A stretch of 64,000 nucleotides of DNA from Gp6-AA40 sp035496255 (GCA_035496255.1 DATJEU010000033.1:1-64000); one strand, 5' to 3'. Positions 34,409-43,415 are shown, numbered from the stretch's first letter. Translations and numbers: made by a program. The notes: generated by a model not told the origin, from the letters alone.

Positions 34409-35519
34409 CGAGCAGCCCCCCTTCATACCAGTCCCACAGCAGGTACGTGAGCACCTGCGGGTGCCGGCCCTCGCGTTCGTTCACCGGAATCTGCACGCCG
34501 CCGCTGACGAGCACGTGGCGTCGCTTACTCAATGAGACCTGCACCTGCGGCACGATGTCCCATTCCGATTTCGCGCCGGTCTCGACCTCGCGCGCGGCCA
34601 CGAGCTCCACCATCGGAATCCACGTGCGGTTGTAGCCGCCCTGCGTCAACGTCTTGCCGAGGGCCGTTCGCCAGAACGACTCGCGCGGCACGATGTCGGT
34701 GTTGGTCGGGAAGGCAATGCCACCGTGAAACTGAAGAAAGCTGAATCCCGGCAGTCGCTGGCCATATGCGAACGAGGTCTCGAACGTCGTGACACCGCTG
34801 CCGAGCCCCTGCGCTTCCTTCCCCGTCGGCAGGCCCACCTCCTCGATGACGCTGAAGATGCTGCCGCGCTCGACGCTGTGCGCGAGATCGCGCTTCACGG
34901 CTACCGCCACGTCGCCGAGCCCGTAGTTCCACGTGCCCGTGTTCGTCTGCTGCGTCTCGAACGGGACGTTGAACTCCATCATCGTCCGCGCGCCGAACCT
35001 CTTCTCGTGCAGGACGGCGTTGGTCATCGCCTTCGATGGTCCGGTGAGAAACGACGTTGTGAGCAGGCTCTCGTTTTCCGGAAACGCCTTCTCCGTGATC
35101 AGTGGCCGGGGAAAGTTGAGATCGCCCTGCGGATACGCTTTCTGATTGGCGCAGAAGGTCCGGACGTGCGAGACGACCATCCGGATCTCGTCTTCCGACA
35201 ACGCGCCGCCGAACGCCGGCATGTGGCGATCGAGCGCGCGCACGGGACCGCCTTCGTGCACCACGGCCTCCCAGCCTTCGGCTGCTTCGACCGTCGCGAA
35301 CAGGCAGTCGGTGAAGTCGGGAAGCGGCTTGTCGAAGCCGACGATCGATTGTGGATTGCCGCGCCCGTCAGGACCGTGGCAGGCCTGACATGCGGCCTGA
35401 TAGACCTCGGCCCCGGTCTTGAACGGTTCGCGAGGTGATGGCTCTGTCTGCTGAGCATTGGCTGCGGACGCGCACACGCAGCACGTGATGAACAGTATGA
35501 GTAGCGTCCGACCGATCAC
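34395..35519 (-). CDS. Monoheme cytochrome c fused to a predicted outer-membrane beta-barrel
   Basis: After a signal peptide, Cys44/Cys47/His48 in AACQACHGPDGRG attach one c-type heme, and Met ~100 in RHMPAFGG is a likely second ligand. From ~residue 150 the protein turns into alternating strands of a small barrel (TMMEFNVPFE; FSFLQFHGGIAFPTN; VQVSLSKRRHVLVSGGVQIPVNE) ending LLWDWYEGGLLDGWK. The heme-plus-porin plan recalls Cyc2-type electron conduits but with a smaller barrel, and also Phenol_MetA_deg barrels. It overlaps the pentaheme cytochrome gene by 14 bp. Confidence 0.75.
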   Translation of the reverse strand: MIGRTLLILFITCCVCASAANAQQTEPSPREPFKTGAEVYQAACQACHGPDGRGNPQSIVGFDKPLPDFTDCLFATVEAAEGWEAVVHEGGPVRALDRHMPAFGGALSEDEIRMVVSHVRTFCANQKAYPQGDLNFPRPLITEKAFPENESLLTTSFLTGPSKAMTNAVLHEKRFGARTMMEFNVPFETQQTNTGTWNYGLGDVAVAVKRDLAHSVERGSIFSVIEEVGLPTGKEAQGLGSGVTTFETSFAYGQRLPGFSFLQFHGGIAFPTNTDIVPRESFWRTALGKTLTQGGYNRTWIPMVELVAAREVETGAKSEWDIVPQVQVSLSKRRHVLVSGGVQIPVNEREGRHPQVLTYLLWDWYEGGLLDGWK

Positions 35520-35671
35520 ACCTGCCCCTGTAATGAAGTGAGCTGAACGGCGACGCTAACACGACGGCGATCGGCGCCGACAATCTGATAACTGGACTGA
35601 GTTTCAATATGAATTCGGCGCACGGACGCGCGGCGTCAGCAGGGCAGGCTCGCGGCGCGTCAGGAGCGCTG

Positions 35672-35860
35672 TCAGCAACGATCGCGATCGGCGTCGACGT
35701 CCGAACCAGCCGGCGGAACGCTGGCAGGGACGTTCCGATCCGAGCACCGAGGTTGCTCGATCGGACGACGTGGATGCTCGCTCTTGAAAGCGTCGCCTTC
35801 AACTTCTGAGGTGGTCGGTTCGTGGTCGTTCGGCCATTCGTCCTGTTTCAACTGGGCCAT
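35672..35860 (-). CDS. Small acidic hydrophilic protein (possible)
   Basis: A 62-codon frame starting at an ATG at 35860 encodes MAQLKQDEWPNDHEPTTSEV and continues with Glu, Asp, Pro and Arg-rich sequence, no membrane segment. A gagga stretch lies about seven bases upstream. This is the only plausible gene in the 450-bp stretch between the cytochrome and the next plus-strand gene; I see nothing else there. No family recognised. Confidence 0.35.
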   Translation of the reverse strand: MAQLKQDEWPNDHEPTTSEVEGDAFKSEHPRRPIEQPRCSDRNVPASVPPAGSDVDADRDRC

Positions 35861-35970
35861 GGGCGTCCTCGCGTTGGTCAAGGGCAAGCGAGATGCCACT
35901 GGCAGTGCAGTTGCACTCGGCACAACGGGACAGATGCCTCCACGCGTCTTCCTGCAGGAGTGTGTCAGGT

Positions 35971-36528
35971 ATGGCTGACGTGTTGAAGTCGTTCGACGAT
36001 CCCGTGAGTAACCAGGGCCGGCGGTTTCACGCACGTGCCGTCGGACGCCAGGCGCCCGACGGAATGTGGGATGGCTGGCTCGAATTCGAGCCGCTCGATG
36101 CCCGCACCGACGTCATCGTCGGCCCCATCGAATCACGTCAGCCCGAAGCCCACGATCTCGCGTACTGGGCGACCGGGCTGACGCCGGTGTTCCTCGAAGG
36201 GGCACTCAATCGCGCGCTCAATCCGCTGACAGTGCGTGTAAAGATTCCGGAGGTATCCGCGTCAGACTTTCCCGCCCCGCGCATGCACGCGGCGATGGTC
36301 AGTCCCCCGCGGCCAGAAGCAGTCCTCGATCCATTTGAGATCGGTGAACGCAGTCTCGACGTGCTGCGACAGGAACTCCGCGCGCTCAACCGGCCACGGC
36401 TGCTCAACATCATCGCCGCCTACGATCTGAATCCGAAGGGCGACGACATCACCTGGATGACCGACGCGCAGCTCGCGACGTTCATTGTCACAGCAACAGA
36501 AGTGCAGTTGACGAAGAGTGCGCGATAG
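35971..36528 (+). CDS. Hypothetical cytoplasmic protein
   Basis: A 185-residue protein without signal or membrane segments. The first ~110 residues are beta-rich (GMWDGWLEFEPLDARTDVIVGP; DLAYWATGLTPVFLEGALNRAL) and the last ~70 are helical, including SLDVLRQELRALNRPRLLNIIAAYDL. I start at the ATG at 35971, after aggag. I do not recognise a family; the helical end could be a small protein-binding domain. It stands alone upstream of the cupredoxin operon. Confidence 0.6.
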   Translation: MADVLKSFDDPVSNQGRRFHARAVGRQAPDGMWDGWLEFEPLDARTDVIVGPIESRQPEAHDLAYWATGLTPVFLEGALNRALNPLTVRVKIPEVSASDFPAPRMHAAMVSPPRPEAVLDPFEIGERSLDVLRQELRALNRPRLLNIIAAYDLNPKGDDITWMTDAQLATFIVTATEVQLTKSAR

Positions 36529-36539
36529 CGATCGCCAGC

Positions 36540-36575
36540 CGTGACGGGCGCCCACCCGTTTGTCGGGGCGTCACG
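36540..36575 (+). terminator. Possible weak terminator hairpin
   Basis: A 7-bp perfect stem cgtgacg (36540-36546) pairs with cgtcacg (36569-36575) just after the gene ending at 36528. The loop is long and only a short atttc follows, so termination is doubtful. Confidence 0.25.
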
Positions 36576-36649
36576 ATTTCCGGTAGCGTGCTGCGCACGG
36601 TTACACGTTCCGTCAACACGCTGATCGACGGCCACGTTAGAATGCGGCC

Positions 36650-37339
36650 GTGCTGACCGCGGTGGGCCGTACCACTCTGGCGATGGCTGCCACCGCGCTC
36701 GTGCTGTCCGCAGGAGTGCCGGCGGCACAGTCATCCGGCGGGCCGGTCCGCGGCCATGTCGAGATTGGCATTCCGGTCTCAGTGAAGCGGCCGACTGCGG
36801 CCGCCTATCCAGGACGCAGCATCGAACAGGCGCAGCTCGCCCCGGCATCAGAGATCCGCAACGTCGTCGTGTTCCTGAAGGACGCACCGGCACGATCGCA
36901 GGCGCCGGTCCATGGGGAGATTCGCCAGATCCACGAGACGTTCGTGCCCAGGGTCGTCGCCATTCCGGTCGGATCGACGGTCGATTTCCCAAACGACGAC
37001 GACATCTATCACAACGTGTTCTCGCTCTCGACCGCGAAGAACTTCAATCTCGGCCGGTACCCGCGCGGCAAGTCGCGCAAGGTCACCTTCGACAAACCCG
37101 GGCTGGTGCGCGTCTTCTGCGACATCCACTCGCACATGAGCGCGACGATCGTGGTGTTCAATCATCCGTGGTTCGCGATTCCCGACGAGCAAGGCAACTT
37201 CCAGTTGCCCGACATGCCGCCCGGCGATCACCAGATCACCGCATGGCACGAACGCCTCGGCGAGACGACGCGCAGCGTCCGCGTCGACGCCGGCCGCTCG
37301 ACCATTCAGGACTTCACGCTGCCGGTGCCGGCAAAGTGA
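36650..37339 (+). CDS. Periplasmic cupredoxin-type protein
   Basis: After a signal peptide the 229-residue protein carries a cupredoxin fold with all type I copper ligands visible: His121 in DIYHNVFS, then Cys157, His160 and Met163 in FCDIHSHM. The C-terminal ~60 residues read as a small carboxypeptidase-regulatory-like domain (DEQGNFQLPDMPPGDHQI). The start is GTG at 36650; another GTG ten bases on is out of frame. Its stop overlaps the GTG of the HD-GYP gene (GTGA), so copper-protein, sensor and barrel genes form an operon. Electron transfer is the likely role. Confidence 0.8.
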   Translation: MLTAVGRTTLAMAATALVLSAGVPAAQSSGGPVRGHVEIGIPVSVKRPTAAAYPGRSIEQAQLAPASEIRNVVVFLKDAPARSQAPVHGEIRQIHETFVPRVVAIPVGSTVDFPNDDDIYHNVFSLSTAKNFNLGRYPRGKSRKVTFDKPGLVRVFCDIHSHMSATIVVFNHPWFAIPDEQGNFQLPDMPPGDHQITAWHERLGETTRSVRVDAGRSTIQDFTLPVPAK

Positions 37340-39027
37340 GGCAGCCGCCTCGCCTCCTTGCGCGCACGCTGACCGCAACGGTCCTCACCGTGGCGGTGAT
37401 CCTGCTCGTCACGTTCGTCGTCGTGATGATGGACACGCGCGAGCGCGTGCGCCGCGCCGAAATCGACAAGCTGCAGATCAGCGAACGGGTGTTCACCTCG
37501 CTCGAGCAGCGTGACCAGATGCGTCAGCACGCGATGATGGTGACGCTCGCCGAACATCCGCGGCTGAAGGCGGCGCTCTCGACCTACACGTCCGAGAACC
37601 GGTTCGGCGGCTTGCCGCCCGAGCTCGCGTCCCAGGCGCGCGCGACCGTCGCCGGCGAAGCGGAAAAGATGGCGCAGAACATCGGCGCCGACGTGCTCGC
37701 CATTCTCGACACCGACGGCCGGGTGTTCGCGGCTGCGGGTCCCGGCGCGGGACCGTGGCGTCCGGGCACGGCGGTACTCGCCAACGCCGGTGCGGCAACG
37801 CTTCCCGACGTCGTCGTGCTCCCGTTCGGTGCGTACCGCCTGACGGGCGCGCTCCTGTATTTCAGCGACGGATCCATGCCGGTGAAAGACCAGGTCATCG
37901 GTCATCTCGTCATGGCGACACGCCTCGACGCCAACTACGCGCAAGACCTCTCCCGGATCGCGAACAGCGGCATCGTCATCGTCCTGAACGGCACGGCGAT
38001 CGCGAGCATGGTGCCCGATCCGGTGGCGCGCGAGCTGGCGGCGGGAAATGCCGCCGGCGACACCCGGACGCTGAACGGCGAGGAGTACGCCGTCGGCTCA
38101 CTGCTCGCCTCTGGACCGGCGCGCATTTACAGTCTGAGCTCCATCGACGCGGCGGCGCGGCCTGAGACGCGTAAGGCGATGACGACGCTCGCCGAGATCG
38201 CCGTCAGCATCCTGGCGCTGGCGCTGCTGGCGAGCGCCTGGCTGGCGCGGACCCTGACCGACCCGATCAATCGCTTCGCCGGCGCGATCGCGGCCATGAC
38301 CACGAACCGCGACTACACGAAAGCGATCGAGATTACCGGTACCAGCCGCGAACTCGATGCCCTCGCGAAGGCGTTCAACGAGTTGATGCGCGGCCTGGTG
38401 TCGGCCGAGGCAGAAACGCGATCGGCGTATCTCGGGGCGATTCGGGCGCTCGCGGCCGCGCTCGATGCCCGCGATCCCTATACCGCCGGTCACTCCGAAC
38501 GGGTCAGCACGCTGTCGGTGCTGATCGCCAGGCAGATGAAGCTCGGCGAAGCGCAGGTGGACGTGATCCGGCTCGGGGCGCTGCTGCACGACGTCGGCAA
38601 GATCGGCGTGCGCGATGAGGTGCTGCGCAAGCCAGGGCCGTTGAGCAGCGAGGAATTCGAAGAGATCAAGCGCCATCCGACGCTCGGGGCGCGCATCCTG
38701 CGGCAGGTGCCGTTTCTCGCCGCCCACCTGCCGATCGTCGAGCTGCATCACGAACAGCCGGACGGCAACGGCTATCCGTTCGGCCTGCGCGCGGAAGACA
38801 TTCCGCTCGACGCGCGCATCGTCCACGTCGCGGACGCGTTCGATGCGATGACGAGCGCCCGCGCGTATCGACCGGCCAGAGCCGCAAGTGTCGCGCTCGC
38901 GGAGCTTCAGCGCTGTGTCGATACGCAGTTCGATGCCGCGGTCGTTGAAGCACTCGCCGCGGGCATGCCGCTGGCGTCTGCGCTGGCAGAGCCACAGTTG
39001 CAGGAGTTGCTCGGCCGTGGCGTCTAG
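37336..39027 (+). CDS. Membrane sensor with HAMP and HD-GYP domain (cyclic-di-GMP phosphodiesterase)
   Basis: A first helix (~10-32), a ~240-residue periplasmic sensor region, a second helix (TLAEIAVSILALALLASAWLA) and a HAMP segment lead to an HD-GYP domain (~360-555). Its metal and catalytic motifs are complete: HSERVSTLS, HDVGKIGVRDEVL (His418/Asp419), KRHPTLGARIL and HHEQPDGNGYP (GYP ~479-481). It should hydrolyse cyclic-di-GMP in response to an external cue. The GTG start at 37336 overlaps the upstream cupredoxin stop, and its own 3' end overlaps the next gene by 11 bp. Confidence 0.88.
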   Translation: MRQPPRLLARTLTATVLTVAVILLVTFVVVMMDTRERVRRAEIDKLQISERVFTSLEQRDQMRQHAMMVTLAEHPRLKAALSTYTSENRFGGLPPELASQARATVAGEAEKMAQNIGADVLAILDTDGRVFAAAGPGAGPWRPGTAVLANAGAATLPDVVVLPFGAYRLTGALLYFSDGSMPVKDQVIGHLVMATRLDANYAQDLSRIANSGIVIVLNGTAIASMVPDPVARELAAGNAAGDTRTLNGEEYAVGSLLASGPARIYSLSSIDAAARPETRKAMTTLAEIAVSILALALLASAWLARTLTDPINRFAGAIAAMTTNRDYTKAIEITGTSRELDALAKAFNELMRGLVSAEAETRSAYLGAIRALAAALDARDPYTAGHSERVSTLSVLIARQMKLGEAQVDVIRLGALLHDVGKIGVRDEVLRKPGPLSSEEFEEIKRHPTLGARILRQVPFLAAHLPIVELHHEQPDGNGYPFGLRAEDIPLDARIVHVADAFDAMTSARAYRPARAASVALAELQRCVDTQFDAAVVEALAAGMPLASALAEPQLQELLGRGV

Positions 39028-40099
39028 GGTCCCGCTCGCCGGCGTAATCCTCATGATCGCGGCGACGGCTGCCGCGCAGGAGGCGCATCCCTCCGCGATC
39101 GCCATCGACACCAGCGCGGAAACCGACGAAGCGATCGATCAGAACGGCAACCGCGCAACGGGCGTGCTGCTGGATGCGGTCGTCTCGCTCGGCCTCGGTC
39201 ACGGATTCGAGGCGATCACCCGTCCATTCGTACAGCGGCTCGCGACGACCGGCGAGTGGAACACGCAGGTCTGGGTGGCAGCATTGCGCTACGAGCGACC
39301 GGGACCGATCGGTGTTCGCGTGGACGGCGGCTTGATTCCGTCGCCTGTCGGCTATTCGAACCTGATGCTGCGGCCGCACCTCAACCCGACGATCACGCCG
39401 CCGATCTCGATGTTCCTGCCACTGCCGGCCGCGGAGCCTGCAGGCCCGCGCGCCACACTGCTCGGCGCGCTCTATCCGATGGGCGTCAACGCGACGGCCT
39501 CATCACCGTGGTGGGATGCGCGCATCGCCGTGACGGACACCTCGCCGCTGCGGCCGCGGCGCGTGTTCGCCAGCGACGATTCGGGTTTCAGAAATCCGCC
39601 GCGTTTCACCAACCTTGCCGTCGGCGGCGGCATCACACCGACAATCGGCCTGCGAATCGGCGCCTCGTTCACGCGCGGCGGCTGGTTGAAAGCTGGTGAG
39701 TCCGCGACGAATGCGGTGGATCGAACCGCCACGGTGGTCACCGTCGAAACCGAGTACTCGGTGCGCTACACGAAGGTCGCCGGCGAATGGACGCACGACG
39801 CGCTCGCCACGAGCAACGGCAACATCAGGGCATCAGGCTGGTACGTGCAGGGTCAGCAGACCCTCGCGCCACGCTGGTTTGCGGCCGCGCGTGTCGAACA
39901 CATGGACGCGCCGGTGCTGGTCGTCGCGAGCAGCACTTTCGCACCTCTCGATTACAACGGCACCGAGGAAGTGATTGGCTTCCGGCTGACGCCGGGAATC
40001 ACGATTCGCGCCGGCCATCGCGCCCGTGAACCGTTCGGCGCCCCCAGCTATCTCCATGCGGCGACGATGTCGGTCGTGTGGTGGCAGCGGTGGAAATAA
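39017..40099 (+). CDS. Predicted outer-membrane beta-barrel protein
   Basis: A signal peptide (VPLAGVILMIAATAAAQ) leads to a 360-residue chain of alternating strands without helices, with aromatic girdles (WNTQVWVAALRYERPGPIGV; TVVTVETEYSVRYTKVAGEW) and a C-terminal aromatic end (SVVWWQRWK). The start is a GTG at 39017 inside the last codons of the HD-GYP gene, so it is translationally coupled to it. I do not recognise a named family. It may carry a substrate or electrons sensed by the upstream pair. Confidence 0.7.
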   Translation: MASRVPLAGVILMIAATAAAQEAHPSAIAIDTSAETDEAIDQNGNRATGVLLDAVVSLGLGHGFEAITRPFVQRLATTGEWNTQVWVAALRYERPGPIGVRVDGGLIPSPVGYSNLMLRPHLNPTITPPISMFLPLPAAEPAGPRATLLGALYPMGVNATASSPWWDARIAVTDTSPLRPRRVFASDDSGFRNPPRFTNLAVGGGITPTIGLRIGASFTRGGWLKAGESATNAVDRTATVVTVETEYSVRYTKVAGEWTHDALATSNGNIRASGWYVQGQQTLAPRWFAAARVEHMDAPVLVVASSTFAPLDYNGTEEVIGFRLTPGITIRAGHRAREPFGAPSYLHAATMSVVWWQRWK

Positions 40100-40113
40100 T
40101 CGCCGGCCGGAGA

Positions 40114-40135
40114 AGGCCGACCTGAAGGTCGGCCT
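40114..40135. repeat. REP-like hairpin, copy B (AGGCCGACCT-GA-AGGTCGGCCT)
   Basis: A perfect 10-bp inverted repeat around a two-base turn (equivalent to a 9-bp stem with a TGAA loop). It lies in the 44-bp gap between the convergent barrel and metallo-beta-lactamase genes, so it may serve as a terminator for both. Its core gacctgaaggtc resembles copies at 17007 and 44903, and the trailing ctctacg is the reverse complement of the cgtag-like flank seen at copy C. Confidence 0.6.
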
Positions 40136-40143
40136 CTACGAAT

Positions 40144-41265
40144 CTACTGGCGGCCCGGCGCTCCCCCGCCACCGTTGCCCCGGCCCGCCGCGCCGCGGCC
40201 GCCGCCACCACCGCCGCGCGCGGGCGCCGCCGGCGCACTGCCCTTCTCCGGCCCAATCGAGATCGCCGGACCGAAGGTGAACGTCGACGGCTCGCCCCGC
40301 AGTTCCTGATAGGCCACGTTCATGTTGATCAGGGCGCGATGCTCCGGCGTGTCGCCGTACTCGAGGTCCTTGAGCCGCTCCGTGCCGAGGAACACGGCCC
40401 ACTTGGGGTTCTTTTTCATCTCGTCGATCGCCCGTCCCGACATCCACTTCTTCGCCAGGCCCTCCTTCGCGGTCTCGACCAGCGCCTGCATGAATTGACG
40501 ATACAGGACCATGCCCTTCCACGTGTTCACGTTGCCGTGTCCCTCGATGACGAGGTCGACGTTCTTGATTGTCTTCTCGGCGGCCGCGATCGTCTTCGGC
40601 AGCGCCACCACGCTGCCTCCTGCCGCGGCGTCAATCAGCGGTGCCATGTTCCACGCCATCAGGTCGCCGATGCACATCGCGCGCACCGACGGAAAGACAA
40701 TGAAGGCGTCGCCATTCGTATGACCGGCGCCGAAGTAATAGAGGTCGATGCGGTCCTTGCCGGTGCCCAGGCGCAGCGTATTGCTGAACGTGATGTCGGG
40801 GATCGTCGCCGGAATCGGCCGCGGCACCGCGGTCATCGCCTTCTTGACGTTCTCGTGGGCCACGACCTGGATGTAGTTGGGACCGTTGTTCTTGAAGTAG
40901 TCGTTGCTGCCGTTGTGGTCAGGATGCTGGTGCGTATTGATGATCATCGTCACCGGCTTGTCGGTGACGGTCCGGACCTGCTTCAGGATCGCCTCGCCGT
41001 TGTTCGCGAGCTTCGTGTCGACGAGGACGACGCCATCCTCGCGGATGAAGACCGTGGTGTTGCCACCCGCGCCGCCGATCTTGTACAGGTTGTCGCGAAC
41101 GTGCTGAATCATGCCGGTCGGCGGTATCCCGCCACCACCACCGCCGCCACGGCCGCCGCCCCCCCGGCCGGCGCCCTGACCTGCGCCGGCGTCACGCTGC
41201 GCGGCACCCACGGCAACGACGAGGCCGCACACCACGATTGCCGACAGGATCGCTGTCCGCTTCAT
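40144..41265 (-). CDS. Secreted metallo-beta-lactamase-fold hydrolase
   Basis: After a signal peptide (MKRTAILSAIVVCGLVVAVG) and a Gly/Arg-rich spacer, the ~290-residue hydrolase domain has the zinc motif INTHQHPDHNGS, the His of GAGHTNGDAF and the His of VIEGHGNV. Another Gly/Arg-rich tail follows. The ATG at 41265 shares one base with the stop of the HupE gene (TGATG) and has ggaggag upstream. Exported members of this fold cleave esters, lactones or lactams; substrate here unknown. It is adjacent to a HupE-like permease. Confidence 0.82.
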   Translation of the reverse strand: MKRTAILSAIVVCGLVVAVGAAQRDAGAGQGAGRGGGGRGGGGGGGIPPTGMIQHVRDNLYKIGGAGGNTTVFIREDGVVLVDTKLANNGEAILKQVRTVTDKPVTMIINTHQHPDHNGSNDYFKNNGPNYIQVVAHENVKKAMTAVPRPIPATIPDITFSNTLRLGTGKDRIDLYYFGAGHTNGDAFIVFPSVRAMCIGDLMAWNMAPLIDAAAGGSVVALPKTIAAAEKTIKNVDLVIEGHGNVNTWKGMVLYRQFMQALVETAKEGLAKKWMSGRAIDEMKKNPKWAVFLGTERLKDLEYGDTPEHRALINMNVAYQELRGEPSTFTFGPAISIGPEKGSAPAAPARGGGGGGRGAAGRGNGGGGAPGRQ

Positions 41266-42335
41266 CAGACTCCTCCAGGAAAGAAGACGCGCTGCACGAA
41301 CCAGTACGTGCCCGCCGCAATGACGATGACCGAGCCTGCGTAGGCTACACGATGTGCCGCCGCGGTGCTGCGGCTGCGAACCACTTCCAGCAGCCACGCA
41401 ACGGCGATCACGATCATCAATTGCCCGATCTCCACGCCCACGTTGAACGAGAACAGCGACCACCCGAGCGCCTCTCGTGGCAGCCCGAAGTCGCGCAGCA
41501 CGTTGGCGAACCCGAACCCGTGGACGAGACCAAAGACCGCCGCGGCTGCGGCGCGCAGATCGCGGCCCTTGCCTCGCACGAGGTTGTCCGCACCGACGAA
41601 GACGATGCTGAGGGCGATGGCCGGCTCGATGATCGACGGCGACGGCGAGACGTAGTTGAGCGCGGCCAGCGACAGCGTCAGGCTGTGGCCAACGGTGAAC
41701 GCCGTCACGATCCGCAGGAGCGCCCCCCATGTTCCGCCCAGCAGCAGCAGACCGACCAGGAACAGGATGTGATCCGGCCCGATCATGATGTGGTGGATGC
41801 CTGACGGAATAAACGTCTTCATTACCGCCAGCGCACCCTCTGTCGTCCCGAGGTAATACGTGTGCTCGGCGGTAGTGGCGGCAAAGATCATCTGCTGCCG
41901 GAGTTGGTCGCCCTCGTAGATGTTGACGAAGGTCTGATGATTGGGATCGTACGGGAACAGGTCGGTGTCGATCGTCAGCGCGCCGGGTTGCTCGCGCGAT
42001 ACGCGATAGGTCAACCGAAGCGCCTGCTCGTCGGGGACGGCAACGACGTCGGTCCATTCCAGCTTCAGCCGCCGATCGGTACGCAGCATCAGGCGCGGCG
42101 CGAGCATGTCAGCGATCTGCTGCCGTCGCGGTCCGAGGAAGTTGCGATCGAGCAGTTGCTCCGGCGGCGTAATGCCGGCGGCGTGCGCCACATCGATGAT
42201 GTGAACGGTCAGCGATCCCTCGATCTGGCCGTTGCGAAATGCGATGTCGAGATAACTGAAGGGCGCCGGGTGCGCGGCGACCGGGACGGCAACGGCGAAC
42301 AGGAGACAGATGGCGAATAGTGACCGGTAGAGCAT
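41265..42335 (-). CDS. HupE/UreJ-family membrane protein
   Basis: A signal peptide and a ~160-residue exposed beta-rich domain (residues ~25-190) precede six transmembrane helices. The first helix begins with the family motif SGIHHIMIGPDHILFLVG, and the last two contain VFGLVHGFGFAN and FNVGVEIGQLMI. HupE/UreJ proteins move nickel or cobalt; the His-rich motif fits metal binding. I start at the ATG at 42335, where the signal peptide begins; ten extra codons upstream are unlikely. It is cotranscribed with the metallo-beta-lactamase gene. Confidence 0.85.
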   Translation of the reverse strand: MLYRSLFAICLLFAVAVPVAAHPAPFSYLDIAFRNGQIEGSLTVHIIDVAHAAGITPPEQLLDRNFLGPRRQQIADMLAPRLMLRTDRRLKLEWTDVVAVPDEQALRLTYRVSREQPGALTIDTDLFPYDPNHQTFVNIYEGDQLRQQMIFAATTAEHTYYLGTTEGALAVMKTFIPSGIHHIMIGPDHILFLVGLLLLGGTWGALLRIVTAFTVGHSLTLSLAALNYVSPSPSIIEPAIALSIVFVGADNLVRGKGRDLRAAAAAVFGLVHGFGFANVLRDFGLPREALGWSLFSFNVGVEIGQLMIVIAVAWLLEVVRSRSTAAAHRVAYAGSVIVIAAGTYWFVQRVFFPGGV

Positions 42336-42374
42336 GGAGCCGCGCGATTGTACCCATCCGGGCACTGAGTTCCC

Positions 42375-43382
42375 TTAAAACCCCTCCCGGAAGGGGTCGT
42401 CGTCATCGAGCACGAACGTGTGTTCGCCGGTGATCCACGCGGATCCGGTGATTTCGGTGATCAGCGCCGGCAGGCCGCCAACTTCGGTCCGGCGTATCGG
42501 CCGCCCGCGCAGTACGGCTCCTGACAGTCCTTCGTGCACGAACACCTGATCGTCTGCCAGCAGTCCCATCGCGTCGAGGACAGCCATCACCGCGGATGTA
42601 CCCGTCACGCCACCCGAGAGATCGACCGCTCCGCTCGCGCCGATGGTGACGTTCCGAAGATGGGCCTCGGGATCCCGCGGCGCGGCGGTGAGTGTGACTG
42701 CCGAGACGCCGCGCAGCGTCGGCTCCGCAGGATGTTCGATGCGAGCTGCGGCGTTCAGCGACGTCAGCAAATCGACCGCGAGCCGGCGCAGGTCCGGCAG
42801 GCGCGACATTTCCAGCGGGATGCCGACGGCCTCGGTATCAACGATCGCGTGGAACTGACCGCCGAAGGCGACGTCCACGCGGAGCTCGCGCGACCCGACC
42901 CTCACGGCGCGCGCAGCAGTGTGGACGAACGCCGGCGCATTGGTCATCGCGATCGAGTCGACGTGTATTCGCTCGCCGTGCGCCTGCACCCGGGCCATCG
43001 CGCTCACGGTGCCCGCCAGCGTGTCGAACACGATTCGCCTCTCCGGAACACGCTCACCGGTAAAGAGCAGACCGCGCTCGATGGCAACCGTGGCGGCTCC
43101 GATCACGGCATGTCCGACCAGCGGTGGATATCCGTCCGCGTCCATGCAGATCAGCGAGGCGTGTGCGCCCGGTGTCGCCGGCTCGAGCAGCACGGCGGCG
43201 GTCATCCCCTCATGGCCGCGGGGCAACTTCACCAACGCGCGCCGCACGTAATCGGCCGTCCGCGCGAAGCGGTCGATGCGTCCCGCGAGCGAGCGGCCGC
43301 CGATCGGTGGGAGGCCGTCAACAATGAGCCGCAGCGGCTGGCCGCCGACGTGGGCGTCGATTGTCCGGATCAGGTGCACCAT
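42375..43382 (-). CDS. Proline racemase / hydroxyproline epimerase fold protein lacking catalytic cysteines
   Basis: The 335-residue protein follows the family along its length (TIDAHVGGQPLRLIVDG; PRGHEGMTAAVL; FGGQFHAIVDTEAVGI). In active racemases and epimerases two cysteines act as acid and base, in MCGH and in a SPCGTGTS motif. Here the positions read LVGH (Val89) and SGGVTGTS (Gly258), so neither Cys is present. trans-3-hydroxyproline dehydratases keep the first Cys, so this is not one of them either. It may be inactive or have another function. The start is taken at 43382; an earlier Met would overlap the divergent gene. Confidence 0.8.
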   Translation of the reverse strand: MVHLIRTIDAHVGGQPLRLIVDGLPPIGGRSLAGRIDRFARTADYVRRALVKLPRGHEGMTAAVLLEPATPGAHASLICMDADGYPPLVGHAVIGAATVAIERGLLFTGERVPERRIVFDTLAGTVSAMARVQAHGERIHVDSIAMTNAPAFVHTAARAVRVGSRELRVDVAFGGQFHAIVDTEAVGIPLEMSRLPDLRRLAVDLLTSLNAAARIEHPAEPTLRGVSAVTLTAAPRDPEAHLRNVTIGASGAVDLSGGVTGTSAVMAVLDAMGLLADDQVFVHEGLSGAVLRGRPIRRTEVGGLPALITEITGSAWITGEHTFVLDDDDPFREGF

Positions 43383-43415
43383 GCTCAGGCACAATGCTCG
43401 CATCGGAGCCGCCGC

